DNA of 5,366 nucleotides from an uncultured Eubacteriales bacterium (GTDB taxonomy: Bacteria; Bacillota; Clostridia; Oscillospirales; Acutalibacteraceae): NCBI GenBank assembly GCA_910580045.1, contig CAJTXF010000110.1:350-5715 (forward strand), written 5' to 3'. The notes under the pieces are model-generated. The model searched no databases, had not been told where the DNA came from, and saw only the letters and a list, made by a program, of their open reading frames with translations. This document shows positions 5,188 to 5,366 of this stretch, piece after piece. How positions within the stretch are numbered: position 1 is the stretch's first letter; each line of letters starts with the position of its first letter. The translations under genes were made by a program, and so were the position numbers.

Positions 5188-5236
5188 GTGTCTTGGCAAA
5201 GCGCCATTTATACTTCATATATTTGGCGAAGCCCAT
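5147..5236 (-). CDS. 29-residue basic leader peptide upstream of the ABC exporter
   Basis: ATG at 5236-5234 is preceded by a perfect AGGAGG (minus 5248-5243) at 6 bases, the best RBS in the window, and the frame closes at TAA (5149-5147), 58 bases before the ABC start. The peptide begins MGFAKYMKYKWRFAK and ends CLGSVMRLR; it has eight Lys/Arg and one Glu, three aromatic residues among positions 6-13, one Cys (21) and a repeated Phe-Ala-Lys (3-5 and 13-15). It has no signal peptide or membrane segment and I recognise no family. Its position right after a promoter, its excellent RBS and the overlap of codons 17-22 with a long stem that competes for the ABC RBS suggest a regulatory leader ORF whose translation controls the exporter. 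A free-standing antimicrobial or signalling peptide exported by the ABC protein is an alternative, though it lacks a recognisable leader cleavage motif. Confidence 0.6.
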   Translation of the reverse strand: MGFAKYMKYKWRFAKTRETACLGSVMRLR

Positions 5237-5263
5237 GGGGAACCTCCTGAATTTTTTAGTACT

Positions 5264-5292
5264 ATTATAGCATATATCCGCTTGGAGAAGAC
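5264..5292 (-). promoter_or_regulatory. Extended -10 promoter for the leader ORF and ABC exporter
   Basis: Minus strand TGCTATAAT (5272-5264) is a perfect -10 with the TGn extension. Seventeen bases upstream lies GTCTTC (5292-5287), a poor -35, which an extended -10 can tolerate. Transcription would start near 5257, about 21 bases before the leader ATG, giving a leader of roughly 170 bases before the ABC gene. The only competing promoter signal would be beyond the window. Confidence 0.65.
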
Positions 5293-5343
5293 CGGTGCTT
5301 TTGCTTCGCAAAAGAGAAACGCTTCGCGCTTCAGGGCTTCTCC
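5284..5343. repeat. Branched inverted-repeat structure with GCTTCGC-tipped hairpins
   Basis: Outer arms GGAGAAG (5284-5290) and CTTCTCC (5337-5343) are exact complements. Inside are two adjacent hairpins: CTTTTGC / GCAAAAG (5298-5304, 5308-5314) with a TTC loop, and GAA-A-CGC / GCG-C-TTC (5316-5322, 5326-5332) with a TTC loop and one mismatch. Both tips read GCTTCGC, i.e. GCGAAGC on the minus strand, known as an exceptionally stable DNA mini-hairpin. The layout is a three-way junction lying just upstream of, and overlapping, the weak -35 region of the exporter promoter. Function is unknown. Confidence 0.5.
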
Positions 5344-5366
5344 GGATGTCCGCAGGCGGACATCCG
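5343..5366. repeat. Perfect 11-bp inverted repeat at window end
   Basis: CGGATGTCCGC (5343-5353) and GCGGACATCCG (5356-5366) are exact reverse complements around AG. The structure ends at the last base, so it may extend further. It could be the terminator stem of a gene outside the window (its T-run would lie beyond 5366 on the plus strand) or part of a repeat element together with 5284-5343. Confidence 0.7.

Noticed and set aside
1..5366. CRISPR arrays, tRNA or rRNA genes, integrase or toxin-antitoxin genes
   Set aside because: I found no repeat-spacer pattern, no cloverleaf with conserved tRNA bases and no recognisable motifs of these classes on either strand.

Overview
The window most likely comes from an endospore-forming Firmicute of the class Clostridia, in the style of gut Oscillospiraceae/Ruminococcaceae. 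The reasons are AGGAGG-type ribosome binding sites, sigma-A-like promoters, Gram-positive-type signal peptides (one lipobox, one Lys/Arg-Ile-Ile-Ser-Phe-Ala-Leu-Ala type), the N-terminal half of the sporulation regulator SpoIIID, and moderately GC-rich genes separated by AT-rich control regions. This placement is inference; no rRNA or other taxonomic marker is present.

Layout. Positions 1-283 hold a truncated spoIIID-like reading frame (minus strand, 48-200) beside an inverted/tandem GTGTACAC repeat at the window edge. Positions 284-1417 (minus) encode a complete SLC13/ArsB-superfamily membrane permease closest to the YbiR type, with its promoter at 1496-1524. A control region (about 1418-1773) separates it from a plus-strand unit. 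That unit starts at a near-consensus promoter (1703-1731) and contains a small secreted cysteine-rich, zinc-ribbon-like protein whose signal peptide is out of frame with its start codon (1774-2062), then an orphan lipoprotein of the extracellular solute-binding family (2098-3399). A bidirectional terminator hairpin at 3444-3469 separates this unit from a convergent minus-strand gene for an ABC-exporter half-transporter (3481-5088).

The most interesting part is the leader of the ABC exporter. From an extended -10 promoter (5264-5272) the transcript first carries a 29-codon ORF with an excellent ribosome binding site (5147-5236), encoding a strongly basic peptide. The 3' half of that ORF forms a 12-bp stem, with one bulge, with sequence just after its stop codon. 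The distal arm of that stem can alternatively pair over 8 bp with the whole ribosome binding site of the ABC gene. This is the architecture of a leader-peptide translational attenuator, as known for inducible resistance genes, although the predicted sign of control is uncertain. Upstream of the promoter, 5284-5366 is unusually structured: an outer 7-bp stem enclosing two hairpins tipped with GCTTCGC, followed by a 24-nt inverted repeat at the window edge.

Functionally the window is a set of cell-envelope genes (ion/organic-anion permease, secreted small protein, solute-binding lipoprotein, exporter) rather than one pathway. At least one, and probably two, reading frames are broken (spoIIID-like and the cysteine-rich protein).
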